From the NCBI RefSeq assembly GCF_050003625.1, contig NC_134397.1, positions 273,910,070-273,974,069 of the forward strand: a DNA stretch of 64,000 nucleotides, read 5' to 3'. Under the pieces are notes generated by a model that worked only from the letters and a program-made list of their open reading frames with translations, was not told the DNA's origin and searched no databases. The stretch comes from Haematobia irritans. Lineage: Eukaryota; Arthropoda; Insecta; Diptera; Muscidae. This document shows, piece by piece, positions 21,753 to 35,151 of this stretch (its first letter is position 1; each line of letters opens with the position of its first letter). The position numbers and the translations under genes are program-made.

Positions 21753-22996
21753 AAGGGTGATACGGTCAAAATTTGGTCAAGGTAAAACGCGTGTAAATCG
21801 GTGAAATCGTTTATTTAAAAAATCAAATTAAATTTCTTTTTCAAGTTCAATTAGTTTAAAATTCAGGAAAAATATTCAGTTAGACTTTCACTTTTCCAAA
21901 TCCGAATTGCCGGGCCTCACGCACACCTGCCATCAGATTTTGTACAGCCACCTTCTTCGCCGCAGAAAGCCAGTTTGCCTTGAACTGCTTCTCGTCCTTA
22001 GCAGTTTTTTTGGTCTTCTTTAGGTTCCGCTGGACAATAGCCCAGTATTTCTCAATTGGGCGGAGCTCTGGCATGTTGGGAGGGTTCTTGTCCTTGGGAA
22101 CCACCTGCACGTTGTTGGCGGCGTACCACTCCATGGCCTTTTTACCGTAATAACCGTGTTTCTTCAGGAAAGGCAGCAGACGTTTATTCAAACACTCTTT
22201 CACGTAAATTTATTGGTTGACAGTCCCGGAAGCTATGAAAATGCTGCTTTTCAAGCCACAGGTACAGATGGCTTGCCAAACCAGATATTTCTTTGCGAAC
22301 TTTGGCTGTTTTATGTGCTTGAAAATATCTGCTACCTTTCCCCTTCCTTTTGGCGTATAAAACTCATGTCCCGGAAGCTGCTTGTAGTAGGCTTTGACGT
22401 AGGTTTCGTCGTCCATTACCACGCAGTCAAACTTCGTCAGCATCGTCGTGTACAGCCTCCGGGATCGCGCTTTGACCGTCGTATTTTGTTTATCATCGCG
22501 ATTTGGAGTCACTACCTTCTTGTAAGTCGATAGTCCGGCTCGTTTTTTGGCTCGATACACGGTTGTAGACGATACACCCAGCTTATTTGCGGCATCTCGG
22601 AGAGAGAGAGATTAGGGTTTCGCTTGAAACTACCGGCAACTCTCTTTGTCGTCTCAGCGGCTTCCCGTTTTCGATTTCCCCCGATCCAGACTTCGACAAA
22701 CGTTCCCCAAACACTTTAATTACATTTGTAACGGTTGATTTGGCAACTTTTAGCGATATTGCCAGCTTTGCGTGCGAGTAGCTCGGATTTTCGCGATGCG
22801 CGATCAAAATTTTGATCCGCTGCTCTTCTTGCTTGGACGGCATTTTGACAACTGAAGAGTGAATTCCAAAATCAAAATAGGAGAAACATTCTACACACAC
22901 ACACCTTCAAAATGAGGGCTGTTCAGGTTTTTTAAATGCAAAATTGAAAGAAATACGTCAAGTTTATATTGACCAAATTTTGACCGTATCACCCTT
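21753..22996 (-). mobile_element. Tc1/mariner-superfamily transposon (DD37E type), 1244 bp
   Basis: Perfect 28-bp terminal inverted repeats begin AAGGGTGATACGGTC at both ends and are flanked by TA (21751-21752 and 22997-22998). One minus-strand transposase fills the element but is broken. Confidence 0.85.
21880..22843 (-). pseudogene. DD37E-type transposase, frameshifted and missing its second catalytic Asp
   Basis: Reading from ATG at 22843: MPSKQEEQRIKILIAHRENP and a helix-turn-helix (AISLKVAKSTVTNVIKVFG). A frameshift follows near 22680 (a run of five C on the plus strand), a second near 22600-22612 (an AG dinucleotide run), then VYRAKKRAGLSTYKK and the first catalytic Asp region CVVMDDETYVKAY. 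There is an in-frame TAA at 22210-22212. The sequence then goes from LPFLKKHG directly to YYGKKAMEWYA. Relatives have about 15 more residues here, including the WPD block with the second Asp, so that block is deleted. The final Glu region PELRPIEKYWAIV is intact. Confidence 0.75.
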
Positions 22997-24009
22997 TATA
23001 CTAACATTACATACCAAATTTCAACTGAATCAGATGAATTATGGTCTTCCAAGAGGCTGCGGAGGTCAAATCTGGTGTTCGGTTTATATGGGGGCGATAT
23101 ATAATTGTGGATCGATGTGGACCATTTTTTGCATGGTCGTTAGAGACCGTATACTAACACCATGTACCAAATTTCAACCGGATCGGATGAAATTTGCTTT
23201 TCTTAGAGGCTCCGCAAGCCAAACCGGAGGATCGGTTTATATGGGAGCTATATATAATTATTGACCGATGTGGACCAATTTTTGCATAGTTGTTAGAGAC
23301 CATATACTTACACCTTGTACCAAATTTCAGCCAGATCGGATGAAATTTGCTTCTCTTAGAGGCTCCGCAAGCCAAATCGGAGGATGGGTTTATATGGGGG
23401 CTATATATAATTATTGACCGATGTGGACCAATTTTTGCATAGTTGTTAGAGACCATATACTTACACCTTGCACCAAATTTCAGCCAGATCGGATGACATT
23501 TGCTTCTCTTAGAGGCTCCGCAAGCCAAATCGGGGGATCGGTTTATATGGGGGCGATATATAATTGTGGATCGATGAGGACCATTTTTTGCATGGTCATT
23601 AGAGACCATATACTAACACCATGTACCAAATTTCAGCCGGATCGGATGAAATTTGCTTCTCTTAGAGGATCGACAAGCCAAATTTGGGGGTCCGTTTATA
23701 TGGGGGCTATACGTAAAAGTGGACCGATATGGCCCATTTGCAATACCATCCGACCTACATCAATAAGAACTACTTGTGCCAAGTTTCAAGTCGATAGCTT
23801 GTTTCGTTCGGAAGTTAGCGTGATTTCAACAGACGGACGGACTGACGGACATGCTCAAATCGACTCAGAATTTCACCACGACCCAGAATATATATACTTT
23901 ATGGGGTCTTAGAGCAATATTTCGATGTGTTACAAACGGAATGACAAAGTTAATATACCCCCATCCTATGGTGGAGGGTATAAAAATTTAATAATTTTGA
24001 TGAGGCATT

Positions 24010-24190
24010 TCTCTGCTACAAATTTTTTTGACTTTTTGTATCTTGACTACAAAGCAAAAAACATATTTTTCAATATTTTATTTTAGAGACGCGTTTTAAG
24101 TTAAACATGACATAATTTCTACTTGAATTCGAGACTGAATTTGTAAGTTTAAATTTGTGTTAAGACCTCTTTGAGAACACATTATGAAAA
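24010..24190 (-). repeat. Family D fragment
   Basis: TGTATCTTGACTACAAAGCA, TTTTAGAGACGCG and TTCTACTTGAATTCGAGACT are family D sequence in reverse orientation. Confidence 0.5.
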
Positions 24191-24234
24191 AAGCTGAAAA
24201 GTAATAAATTATGATTTGCTTCCTAGAAACATGT

Positions 24235-24406
24235 AAGAAAAACGTTTTCCAAACGTATTTTTCTTTTCGTGTATTGCTTGATTTAAGGATAATTCGCTTC
24301 CTTTTATATATCTTTATGTTAAGAAAAACGTTTTCCAAACGTATTTTTCTTTGCGTGTATGGCTTGATTTAAAGATAATTTGCTTCTTTTTATATATCTT
24401 TATGTT
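24235..24406. repeat. Tandem duplication, 86-bp unit
   Basis: Two adjacent copies start AAGAAAAACGTTTTCCAAAC (24235 and 24321) and differ at only a few bases. Confidence 0.75.
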
Positions 24407-24409
24407 AAG

Positions 24410-25755
24410 GAACTTTGGCTTGAAATCAATTCAGAAACACTTACATGTAAGTCAAAATCTTCGGAGTCAACTAAACATTTTTGGAGTGTAAAATGAAATC
24501 TCACATTCATATTTTCTATACTCCTCGTCATGATCTTATAAAAATCAAAACCCATTTTGTTATTATTTTTCCCTTTTTTATTTTAGCTATTAATAGGAAT
24601 ACTGTTAATTTCCCCCCATAAAATTCAAAAACACGTTACTGTAAACATAGTGTTTCATATTGACAACTGCATTTTCACAATGATAAATTATCTTAGCCTC
24701 AAATATAATTTTTTTTTTAAGTCACAACATTAAGTTGGGTATTATAACGTTTAATACATAATAATACATTGTCTCAATCGTGCAGGTGTTTTGAGTAATG
24801 TTTTTCGCATTACCCATCTTAAGACTTATTCGCTAGCCAACAGAGGATTTTATTCTTAGATTTAGTATGGTAATCACTTTTGAATCTGTTAGCTATCGCC
24901 ATTATTGCTCGTCTGTGAAATTTGAAGAATCCGCTGCCATAAATTGGGGATAAAGTGAAAATATATGGCATGAACAATTTCACAGATCATTTCATTTCAT
25001 ACTTACTTGTAGCATGTGAAAAAAGCAGACCAGAGTTTTAATTATATACCAACACGTACTCATTCCACATATGCAAACTATTAAAAACAATTTTTGTAAA
25101 ATGTTAATCAAAAAATATTAACTAAATCTAAGTTCCATATTTTTCAGCTTTTTTATTTGTATACATTCTTATAAGCAATCACAGGCATATACTCGTAATA
25201 TAATAATAAATAAACAATGTTAAACATACATTTTTACCTGTAAACATTTTCTTAAACATGTCGATTAATGATGTCATTAAATAAAAAAAAAAAACACAAC
25301 ACCAAAAGAGATATACAAGACTGTAATATTTGTAGTTAATATCAGTATAGAAGTTACACATTCAATTAATTAACCATATCTTAAATAATAATTCCAATTA
25401 AGCGATTAATTATAAATTCTAAAATTATACTAGCGTTTGATGGGCGATAATGAACTCTTTTTGATGAAGCCAATTTGTGATTATGTACGGATAACTTCAT
25501 TATGTGGATTAATTAGCATCACTAGTTATTGCCCGTCGAAAAAGTAACTCATGTCTATAGGTAAGTACATATAGAACGTAATGTAACTCTTAAAAATAAC
25601 ATAAATCAGATTTCATATGTTTTTCAGTCAGAAACCATCCTACGGGAAATTGATGCAAATTACCACTGGTAGAAATATTTATAGGTTATGGAAATTTTAA
25701 AATTAATATGAAAATATTAGAATTATCTATTTATGTACAAACACAGAAAAAACAC
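24410..25755. other. AT-rich non-coding stretch
   Basis: No gene is supported. A segment at 25625-25672 resembles 10505-10550. Confidence 0.4.
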
Positions 25756-25759
25756 CACC

Positions 25760-26340
25760 GAAATATTTCCTATTAAAAAATTGATTGAAGTTGAAATCGT
25801 AATCAATTAAAAAAAGTGATTGATTCGATTCACATTTTAATCAAATTAAATAAAATTATCTCAAGAAACAGTTTAATTAAATAAAAAATATATCCAAATA
25901 AAAATTTGTTTTTAATTTAAACGTTTTTGTTCATTAAATAAAGAAAAATCCATACTTACTTAAGAAAATATACTAAAATAGTTTTTTTATTGCCTCTGTT
26001 AAAAATTGATTAATTTTTTGAGATCAAAATCAAATTGATTTTTATTTGTACGAATTAAAAACGAAAAAAGCAAATAATGATTTATAGTGAATAAATAAAA
26101 AATAATACCAAATATAATTAAGTGCCTCAATTAAAAAGTAATTGAGGTTTCTGAACAAAATCAAAATCAAATTAAACAAGTACACACAAAAAATTATCAC
26201 CAAAATTTTTTCAATTAAGCACTTAATTGAATTTGGAAACGGATTCAATTAATATGTTAATTGATTCAATTAATTATTTAATCAAATCCGAATAAAAACC
26301 AATAAAAAAATGATTGATATTTGGGTTTCCATTGAAGCCT
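25760..26340. repeat. Family E element(s)
   Basis: AATTAAGCACTTAATTGAAT, TTAATTGATTCAATTAATTA and related palindromic pieces. Confidence 0.5.
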
Positions 26341-27400
26341 GTTTACATTAAACGGACTAAAATAATATATTTTTTTATTCATTTCTTTTAGTGACCAATT
26401 TTATTTTGTGAAATTGACCAATCAATCCCATCAACTCCATCATTTTATCAAATATATAAGAATATGTTTGCAACAAAAAAGTGGGTACCGTCTTGATCTT
26501 TTAAAATTATATTTTTTTTTCACTCCTAGTTTTCTTAAAACCAAGAGCGGTATGGGTTTGTTGGAAGATTCACCTTGAAGTTGGGAAGCGGCGTTGGCAT
26601 TAAATTGCATTTTTGCTTTACCTGCCTTTTTCAGTTTGAACCCAAGTAGAGAGCAGTATATCTGATATATAAACTAATGAGCTGAATTATGTAATGGTAA
26701 AAAAAAGTTCTTTCTTTTGGATTTAAAAATATGAAAAATATCCGAAAATAATAAAAATATGTATTTTCCATTTATATTTTTTTCTATTTCCAGAATTTAC
26801 AAAGTATCATAAATATAATACCAAATACTACATTGTTTTCCCATTATTTTTGTCTTTCATTGGTTCAAATTTTAATAGACGATTTCAATGTGTGGATTTT
26901 GGAAAGGAATTGTTGCTAAAATTTAATTACCGAGCTCCTTAATACACCTTTTTATGCTAGAAGACTACAAGTACAAAAGAAGATTATAAATCTGTAACCT
27001 GGAACTAAGAATTGAACTTGATATTCTATGCAGGTAATGTTTAACAAAATTAATTTTTAATTGAACAAATTTAAATTCAAATTATTCTAATTTAGCTTAC
27101 AGGCTGCTGAATTATTGGAAATCTAGGCGCATCTACATATTAGAAGGAACATGCTAACATGGTTATTATAAGGAAGATAATGATTTATATAATTTATTTT
27201 TTCACCCTATAGTTGTTATTGATAATAATTGTATTAGTAAGTTATGTTAGAACAAAACACAAATAACAAGAACCAAATTTATTTGTCTATTGCATAATTC
27301 AAAAAATAATAAAATATTGAATATGTTTTATAAGAAACACACATTTTCTTTTGTTTCAAATAAAACTAAATACGATTTTGGGGTCGCAATATATAATTTT
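26341..27400. other. AT-rich non-coding stretch
   Basis: Nothing recognisable was seen. Intergenic between the two host genes. Confidence 0.4.
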
Positions 27401-27740
27401 TTTGATCGAAATTTATAGCCAATTTCAATTAATTATTTAATTGAATGAATCAAATAGTTGATTGATTTTTGTCGCGAAATTAATTAAAATTTTAATTGAT
27501 TCAATTAAAACTGTGATTGAATTTTATGTTAAAAATCAATCACGTTTTTAATTGATTCAATCACACAATTAATTGATTCCGTGACAAAAGTCAATTAAAT
27601 TTTTAATTGAAAATCGTGTTGGTTTTCAATCAAAATGGGTGATTGATACTATCATTTTCGTGATTGAAGACATTTCAATTAAAAAAATGATTGAATCTGC
27701 GATTTTCGTGATTGAAATCAAAAAAAATTTTTTTGTGTGT
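27400..27740. repeat. Family E element, left part
   Basis: Repeated TTTTTAATTGATTCAATTA and GATTGAATTTT-like pieces. Family B is inserted at its right side, and similar AT-rich sequence resumes at 29132-29330. Confidence 0.5.
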
Positions 27741-27741
27741 A

Positions 27742-29131
27742 TATACAGCACTAAGTTCGGCCGGGCCGAATCTTAAATACCCACCACCATGAACCAAATA
27801 TTAGGGTTTCCTTTGAAATTTCAGGAGGGCTTGAGGACTCGAGGACACTTCCCGAAGATAAATTTAAAGATTTCAACTATGAGGACTATATCAGATTCTG
27901 GATTTATACGAACCCATTTCGTTTGAGTTTTAGAGGAATCATTAACATCTCTTGTAAGTGTGCAAGAAAATTATAAAATAACGTCTTGATTTGAAATCTT
28001 AAATCTGTAGAAGTAAAATTTGGAAATTTTACATTGAGTTTCAAGCAATTTTCATGATCAGTGCGCCTTCTACACCCTCAAGAAGTGAAGTCGGCCTATA
28101 TGGAGGCATTACCAAATGGACCGATAAAAACTTAATCCGATACACGTTTTTGTGAGCCTAAATATTTACAATTTCAGACAAATCAGATAAAAACTGCGGT
28201 TTCTATAAGCCCAAGAAGTAAAATCGGGAGATCGTTCTTATGGGGGCTATACTAAAATATGGACCGATACTCACCGTTTTCGGCACACCTCTTTATGACC
28301 CGAAAATACCTCTAGATTTCCAATTTCAGGCAAATAGGATAAAAACTTCGGATTCTAGAAGCCCAAGAAGTAAAATTGGGAAATCGGTCTATATGGGGGC
28401 TATACCAAAATATGGACCGATACTCACCATTTTCCGCACACCTCTTTATGGTCCTAAAATACCTCTAGATTTCCAATTTCAGACAAATTGGATAAAAACT
28501 ACGGTTTCTATAAGCCCAAGACCCCAAATCGGGAGGTCATTTTATATGGGGACCATACCAAAACATGGACCGCTACTCACAATTTTTGGCACACGTATTT
28601 GTGGTCCTACAATACCTATAGATTTCCAATTTCAGGTAAATTGAATAAAAACTGCGGTTTCTATAAGCCCTAGAAGTAAAATCGGGGGAATGGAACGATA
28701 CTCACCATTTTTGGCACACCTCTTTATGGTCATAAAATAACTCTCGATTTCAAACTTCAGGCAAATTGGATAAAAACTACGATTTCTATAAGCCCAAGAC
28801 CCCAAAATGGGAGGTCGGTTTATATGGGGACTATATCAAAACCTGGACCGATATAGCCCATCTTCGAACTTGACCTGCCTGCAGACAAAAGACGAATTTG
28901 TGCAAAATTTCAGCACGATTGCTTCATTATTGAAGACTGTAGCGTGATTACAACAGACAGACAGACGGACGGACATACGGACAGATGGACAGACGGACAT
29001 CGTTATATCGTCTTAGAATCTCTCCCTGATCAAGAATATATATACTTTATATAGTCGGAAATCGATATTTCGATGTGTTACATGACAACTTATTATACCC
29101 CGTCACCATTCTATGGTGGTGGGTATAAAAA
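27742..29131 (+). repeat. Family B element
   Basis: The 5' end has CACTAAGTTCGGCCGGGCCG and TAAATACCCACCACCATG. The 3' end is ACCATTCTATGGTGGTGGGT plus ATAAAAAT. It is the closest copy to 6222-7561, with the same order of units and GACAGACAGACGGACGGACA near 28960. The frames 28240-28644 and 28488-28673 are unit products. Confidence 0.85.
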
Positions 29132-29337
29132 TAATTGAAAATTCCAAAAAAAATCAATTAATTTTTTAATATTTATATTTATAAATATTATAGTATTAAT
29201 AGTACATTTGTTATTTCTAATTAACTATGTAATTGCTATTATCATTTTTGTAATGAAAGCCATTTCAATTAAAAAATTAAATGGATCAATTAATTTTGTG
29301 ATTTTATTAGAAAAAATTACGGCCAATTATTTGGCCA

Positions 29338-29745
29338 ACGAAATACTTTTCTCCGGAACGAAATTTTTGATAAAAGAAATTCCGTTTTTTATTTTCTTAA
29401 AGAATACATAAATCTCTAATCCTTTTTATTTACTTTTAAAGCAACTGTTTTTTCTGTCAAAAGAAAACTGCGCTAGTTTAAATTTTCGTTCCTCAGGCAA
29501 GAAAAGTCTTATTTTACTTTTTCTTCAAAATTTTTCACAGTCGAAGGCAATTTTCCTTATCAAAAATAGGTTTCAAAAATTCTATGAACTCAACGTAATA
29601 AATAAAAAAATAATAAATTCAAAAACAAAATTGGTACACCCAAAGAAAAAATACTTTCCTCCGGAACGAAATTTTAGACAAACGAAACTCACCCTCTTAT
29701 AAAGTATTTTCTATTAGAGTAAACAAACTCGAATTTGTGAAAAGC
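29338..29745. repeat. Family G foldback fragments
   Basis: CTTTTCTCCGGAACGAAATT with the inverted AAATTTTCGTTCCTCAG (29338-29520), and CACCCAAAGAAAAAATACTT with TCCTCCGGAACGAAATTTT (29636-29745). Both resemble 17731-17917. Confidence 0.5.
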
Positions 29746-29749
29746 GATT

Positions 29750-32270
29750 CAAAGATGTATCTGTGCCAAATTTGCACTACTTCTGGATCCAAAAAGAACA
29801 TTTTCATTGCTTTTTTTTTTGCTGCAATTATTTTTTGCTGGACAGTTACGGATTTTTATATGACTGATTAATATTTCTGTTTATATAAATCACAGTTAAT
29901 AAATAAAAATTAAATAACAAATATTTCGATATATTTTTTCATGGCTTTCCCTCTTCGATTACAAACAAAAAATATGTGCCGAATTTCCCCAATTTTTTCC
30001 AAATGCACATTTACATTTATGTGTCTCTTCGTTTAAGTGATACTGATGAAAGCTGTCTACACTTTGACAAGTAACATGAAAGAGGCTGACGACGGAGATT
30101 AATTAATGGAACAAATCAACAAATAAACTTGCAATAGACCACAAAACATGGGAATGAGTTAATATACATAAAAAAATAAAACTAAATAAAATGAAAGCCA
30201 TGTAGACTCTAATCAATGTACAACACAAAACAAACAAAATGTTTACAAAAATTACTAGTGCATGCACTAAGAATACAAATTTTGTTCAATAGGGTCATAA
30301 CACAAAATGAAAAGAAATCTTTAATTTATACTAACAATTAGTAAAATTATTTTCTTATTAAAAACTCATGGACATTTTAACGGAACTACAATAAAATTCT
30401 GGATCCTCCGGCCATTAAATAATTGCCATAAAAAAAAACAAGCTTTACACTTCTGACTCCCAAAGTATCGCATAAGATACACACATCTACGCACATCCCG
30501 ACTTTAACATGAAAGCTCAAATTATCAAAGGGATTTTTTGTTTATTCAAATTCCGAGAACGACACCAATTAAATCAAATTAATAAAATTTTGTTCGTCAA
30601 AAATTAATCCGTTCGATTTAAAACTCTCCTTTTTTCCATCTCTCAAAATATCTAAATCCATTTACCCGTATGTGTATGTGATACATTTTCGTGTGTAGTT
30701 AAAGAGATTAAAAGTATTTGGTAGCATAATGCAAAAGGTGAAGAATAAGAGAGAGAGGAAGAGCGAGAAAAAGGTGTGAAAATGGGAAATGTATGCAAAT
30801 CTCTTGTAAAAACAAACACATTTACACTGTGGTGGAGAAGTGCTTAATCAAAATTTCAAATTGTATTAAATGAGTGAGTGAACCTTTTGTTTTTAATTCT
30901 ATTGTTGTTATTTCTACTGATGCTTCCTATAGTGTTGTGTATGAGAATAATCTCTCTTAAATAAATAAAGTACATGCAAGCATATTACTTGTGTAGCTCT
31001 ACTGGAACTCTTGTTCGCAATATCCATAAACATTGGCGCCTTTTGCTCTATCGTTGGCTAACACAGTGGTTAGATATACATAGATTAGATATTAATTATT
31101 TATGAATTCTGATAATGTAGAATCATTGAAGTGGCAAAACTTAACTAAAACAAAGGTAATTTCTTCTCTCAGAAGCTTTAAAATTCATATAACAACGATT
31201 TCGATTTTTTCTTACCATTTCCATATATCTCTACTGTGCAAGTGTTGACTTCCAATAACTTTCTCAACGTATTCAATATTTATACTACAAGATGATCCTT
31301 TTGTCCACTCAACATTTGGTTATTTAAACTGACAAAGGGACATGAAAAGTTTTGGTGTCCAATATGAGTTTTTATTTATCGAAATGATAAAAGGAACATA
31401 AAATCAATTTTCAAGAATAAAACCCTGGATTCTTGTTTCATTGTTTGTATTATATGGGAGAGAGTGAACCTATCCCTTTCAACCACTGTGAACATTTTGT
31501 AATTTTTAAACTATAACAGGCACAATCGTACGCACATATGTTTATATATCCATATACATACTTGGTAATGTTATTACATCAGAAGTATATAATAGGGTGT
31601 GCCGTTACAAAAATTATTATAAAAAAATAATATTTAAGAAATTCAATTATTAAATTTTGATTATATTACAATTTTTATTCCACCTTTTAGACGGAGGCAA
31701 TGAATCGATTCATTTACACAAACCGAAACCGGATAGGGAAAAATTGACTGTATCGATTAATCGCGAAATTGTTTCTATCGCACTAGAAATACAGTACAAA
31801 TTTATCTTTAGTTTGTTTTAAATATTCATTTTATTACTATGAATTTTTATTTCTTTGTTTTATAGAATAGAATGGGTGTTTTGTTTATTATATTTGGCAT
31901 TATGGGCACAATTTTTTTCTTGGTTCGTTAAAAGAAATCAGGGGTCTTCATAAAAATAACGAAAGGGCACTAAACTCTTTTTAGGGGTGGGAAAGTAAAA
32001 TGAAATAAGGAGGAAATAGTGAAAAATTACACAGTAAAATGTATAAAAGCAAAGTTTAGTTCCTTTTTATTAATAAGTAGTCCACGAGGAGTTGACGGAC
32101 ACCTTCAACTATAAAAGCGGCCATTAAGTTCGAGTTTTGCAGCTAAAACAATTTAGAAAGTTTATTTTCTTTAAAACGAATTATTAAAGAAAAATTAAAG
32201 CCATTTTAGAGTGATGGTGTTAAATGCTAGTAAAAAACTATTCACGCCTAAATAAATGTATGTTTATATT
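29750..32270. other. Intergenic AT-rich stretch
   Basis: A purine-rich GAGAGAGGAAGAGCGAG patch lies near 30749. No coding region, RNA gene or complete repeat was recognised. Confidence 0.45.
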
Positions 32271-32274
32271 TTAA

Positions 32275-33472
32275 AACAAGTAAGGAAAGTCTAAAGTCGG
32301 GCGGGGCCGACTATATTATACCCTGCACCACTTTGTAGATCTAAATTTTCGATACCATATCACATCCGTCAAATGTGTTGGGGGCTATATATAAAGGTTT
32401 GTCCCAAATACATACATATAAATATCACTCGATCTGGACAGAATTTGATAGACTTCTACAAAATCTATAGACTCAAAATTTAAGTCGGCTAATGCACTAG
32501 GGTGGAACACAATGTTAGTAAAAATAGGGGAAACATTTAAATCTGAAGCAATTTTAAGGAAACTTCGTAAAAGTTTATTTATGATTTATCGCTCGATATA
32601 TATGTATTAGAAGTTTAGGAAAATTAGAATCATTTTTACAAATTTTCGACTAAGCAGTGGCGATTTTACAAAGAAAATGTTGGTATTTTGACCATTTTTG
32701 TCGAAATCGGAAAAACATATATATGGGAGCTATATCTAAATCTGAACCGATTTCAACCAAATTTGGCACGCATAGCAACAATGCAAATTCTACTCCCTGT
32801 ACAAAATTTCAACTAAATCGGAGTTAAAAATTGGGCTCTGTGGTCGTATGAGTGTAAATCGGGGGAAAGCTATATATGGGAGATATATCTAAATCTGAAC
32901 CGATTTCAACCAAATTTGGCACGCATAACTACAATGCTAATTCTACTCCCTGTGAAAAATTTCAACTAAATCGGAGCAAAAAATTGGCCTCTGTGGTCAT
33001 ATGAGTGTAAATCGGGCGAAAGCTATATATGGGAGCTATATCTAAATCTGAACCGCTTTTAAAAAAATTTAGCACACTTCACTACACTACTAATTCTACT
33101 CCCTGTGCAAAATTTCAACCAAATTGGGGTAAAAGTCTGACTTCTGGGACTGTATTAGTCCATAACGGGCGAAAGACATATATGGGAGCTATATCTAAAT
33201 CTGAACCGATTTCTTCCAAAATCAATAGGGTTCTATTCTGAGCCAAAACACATACTTGTGCCAAATTTGAAGTCGATTGGACTAAAACTGCGACCTAGAC
33301 TTTGATTACAAAAATGTGTTCAGGGACAGACGGACATCGCTATATCGACTCAGGAGCCCACCCTTAGCATTTTTGCCAAAGACACCATGTGTCTATCTCG
33401 TCTCCTTCTGGATGTTGCAAACATATGCACTAACTTATAATACCCTGTTCCACAGTGTGGCGCAGGGTATAA
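32275..33472 (+). repeat. Family A element, short and complete
   Basis: It runs from AACAAGTAAGGAAAGTCTAA and GTCGGGCGGGGCCGAC to TGTTCCACAGTGTGGCGCAG plus GGTATAAT. It has three to four units with CATATATGGGAGCTATATC. At 32598-32613 it keeps the short unexpanded GATATATATGTATTAG that is a giant microsatellite in 10723-12567. Confidence 0.85.
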
Positions 33473-33505
33473 TTATTTATGTATGTTTATACTCGACTCC
33501 AAACA

Positions 33506-33592
33506 AAAAAAATGTTCGGTCGGAGCAGGGATTGAACCCACGACCCTTTGCATGCAAGGCAGACATGCTAACCACTGCTCCACGTGGCAAAC
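33506..33592 (-). mobile_element. tRNA-like SINE head
   Basis: The minus strand reads GAGCAGTGGTTAGCATGTCT (A-box region) and GGTCGTGGGTTCAATCCC (B-box region), followed by CGACCGAACA as in the full SINE at 51916. There is no proper acceptor stem, so it is not a tRNA gene. Confidence 0.6.
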
Positions 33593-33707
33593 AAATATAT
33601 GTTTCTGTTAAATAATGCTATGATTGCATGGGCTCGTGGGCGCTGCAAACTATGCTATATAAATGTAACTTATAACGATAATTATCTACTGGTGACTATA
33701 ACAGCTA

Positions 33708-33890
33708 CGTAGCCCAGTGGATAGTGTGTTGGCTCACAAACTGTATGGTCCTCGGTTCGATTCTCCGTGCAGGCGAAAGGTAAAATTTAAAAAATTTATA
33801 AAAGTGAATAATTTCTTCAACATTATTTGTATTACAGAAAAAGGTGCCAATAACTAAAAAATTTCGTGGAAGTGAAAATTACGAGTATGT
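33708..33890 (+). mobile_element. Second SINE family (tRNA-derived)
   Basis: GCTACGTAGCCCAGTGGATA (A-box like) and CCTCGGTTCGATTCTCC (B box GGTTCGA) lie 40-50 bp apart, followed by an AT-rich body. A related copy is at 50072-50260, and the upstream 80 bp also resemble each other. Confidence 0.6.
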
Positions 33891-34099
33891 TAGGGAATGA
33901 GTACAATCGTCTTTGGGAAAAATTCTTCCAAACATATAATATTTTTGGGCTCAAAATGCTTCCAAACGTATAATATGTTCACATAAAACAAACATATTAA
34001 TGTTTCGGCAGTATCCAATAATATATGTGCTTCCTGCACAATATGTTTGGAACATATGTTAAAGAAGCGATTTTTTTTTGAGGGTGTGGTTAATCGGCT

Positions 34100-35070
34100 T
34101 TTAAAACACTTTGTTTGAAATATAATTTTGTAATCATTATCTATGATTATATTATTTGAAACGACACATTGAAGCCTTTCAATCAGTTTTCTGGAGTTTA
34201 GTTACGAATTACTAATAAATAATAATTTTATCTTTATAATTTTAATCTTTATAATTTTTACATAACCCATCCGATTTTATATTTGACGACGAGGATGGGA
34301 TCTAATCAAACTTATATCGAGAAATTGAAAGTGAATGCTAATTTGTGTGTGGAAATGGACAGTGCAAAGAGTCATATGTCGATATCCAAATAAGGGATAT
34401 GATTGTCCTACACACGTCTCATGAAAAATTCGAAGCACTTGGGTGCAAATGTCAAGTCCGCCGATGGATGAAGCTTTAGAAATAAGTTAAATTTACAAAG
34501 CTACCAAAAAGCTTACAGTGGGGCAGAAAACTCTGCCACAGGAGTAAACGATTTCCAATCAGTACATCGTTTTTCATATCAACAAAAAAGCTGAAAAAAT
34601 TATTCAGAATGACCATCAGAGAAATAATTGTTATCATTTCAAAAATAAAACTAGATGTCATATATGTTCAAAATTGCGCCCCATTTCAAGAGTATATCAA
34701 TCACAATCAGCTAAGTTGCAGAAAAATATTAGAAATAGTCAACAATGTATGTCAATATATCGAGAGTCTTGAAGAACTTTACATAAGTAACATCGAAGAG
34801 TGTGACCCGACATATACTTTTACCATATATAAACCGACATTTCAAATAGTACAGGTTATATAGACACCCTATTACAAATCTGTACAAACCTAACTAAACA
34901 AGGGTATGGATCTGGAGGAGGTTAAAATGTCAGGTTTTAATATTTTATTGGCATACGAACAAAGAAAACCAAACCAACCCAGCGAAAACTCTCATTTCCC
35001 GCTAATCATGTATGTAATCTTTCTCAAGAAGTGGTAACCACTTATGACTGGACTTCGCTCTGCATAACAT
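34100..35070. other. Unassigned stretch with a short open frame
   Basis: The plus strand at 34609-34863 is open for 84 codons (MTIREIIVIISK...), with isolated open pieces before it (about 34395-34477). I recognise no family, and stops break any longer reading. It may be a decayed retrogene or chance. Confidence 0.15.
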
Positions 35071-35088
35071 TCACATACGCATGTCTTA

Positions 35089-35151
35089 GGTTAGGTTAGG
35101 TGGCAGCCCGATGTATCAGGCTCACTTAGACTATTCAGTCCATTGTGATAC
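35089..35151 (-). mobile_element. Severely 5'-truncated SINE insertion
   Basis: Starts GGTTAGGTTAGGTGGCAGCC and ends CCATTGTGATACC, the 3' end of the SINE in reverse. CGCATGTCTTA flanks both sides (35078-35088 and 35152-35162), an 11-bp or slightly longer target duplication. Confidence 0.85.

Larger units (their letters stand above)
21116..23987 (+). repeat. Family C element with a nested DD37E transposon
   Basis: The 5' end has CCGTAAGTTCGGCCAGGCCG and ATCTTATGTACCCTCCACC. The 3' end is ATCCTATGGTGGAGGGTATA. Internal units of 152-157 bp with GGTTTATATGGGGGCTATAT recur near 23081, 23234, 23389, 23539 and 23693. GACGGACGGACTGACGGACA lies near 23832. It is interrupted by 21753-22996. The open frames at 22944-23264, 23154-23609 and 23421-23912 are unit products. 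Confidence 0.8.

Noticed and set aside
28960..28995. GACAGACGGACGGACATACGG runs as a possible CRISPR-like or satellite array
   Set aside because: Short tetranucleotide runs inside family A, B and C 3' parts; there are no spacers, and this is a eukaryotic genome.
33506..33592. A tRNA gene on the minus strand
   Set aside because: A- and B-box-like sequences are present, but the acceptor stem does not pair and the sequence matches the SINE head at 51916, so it is SINE-derived.
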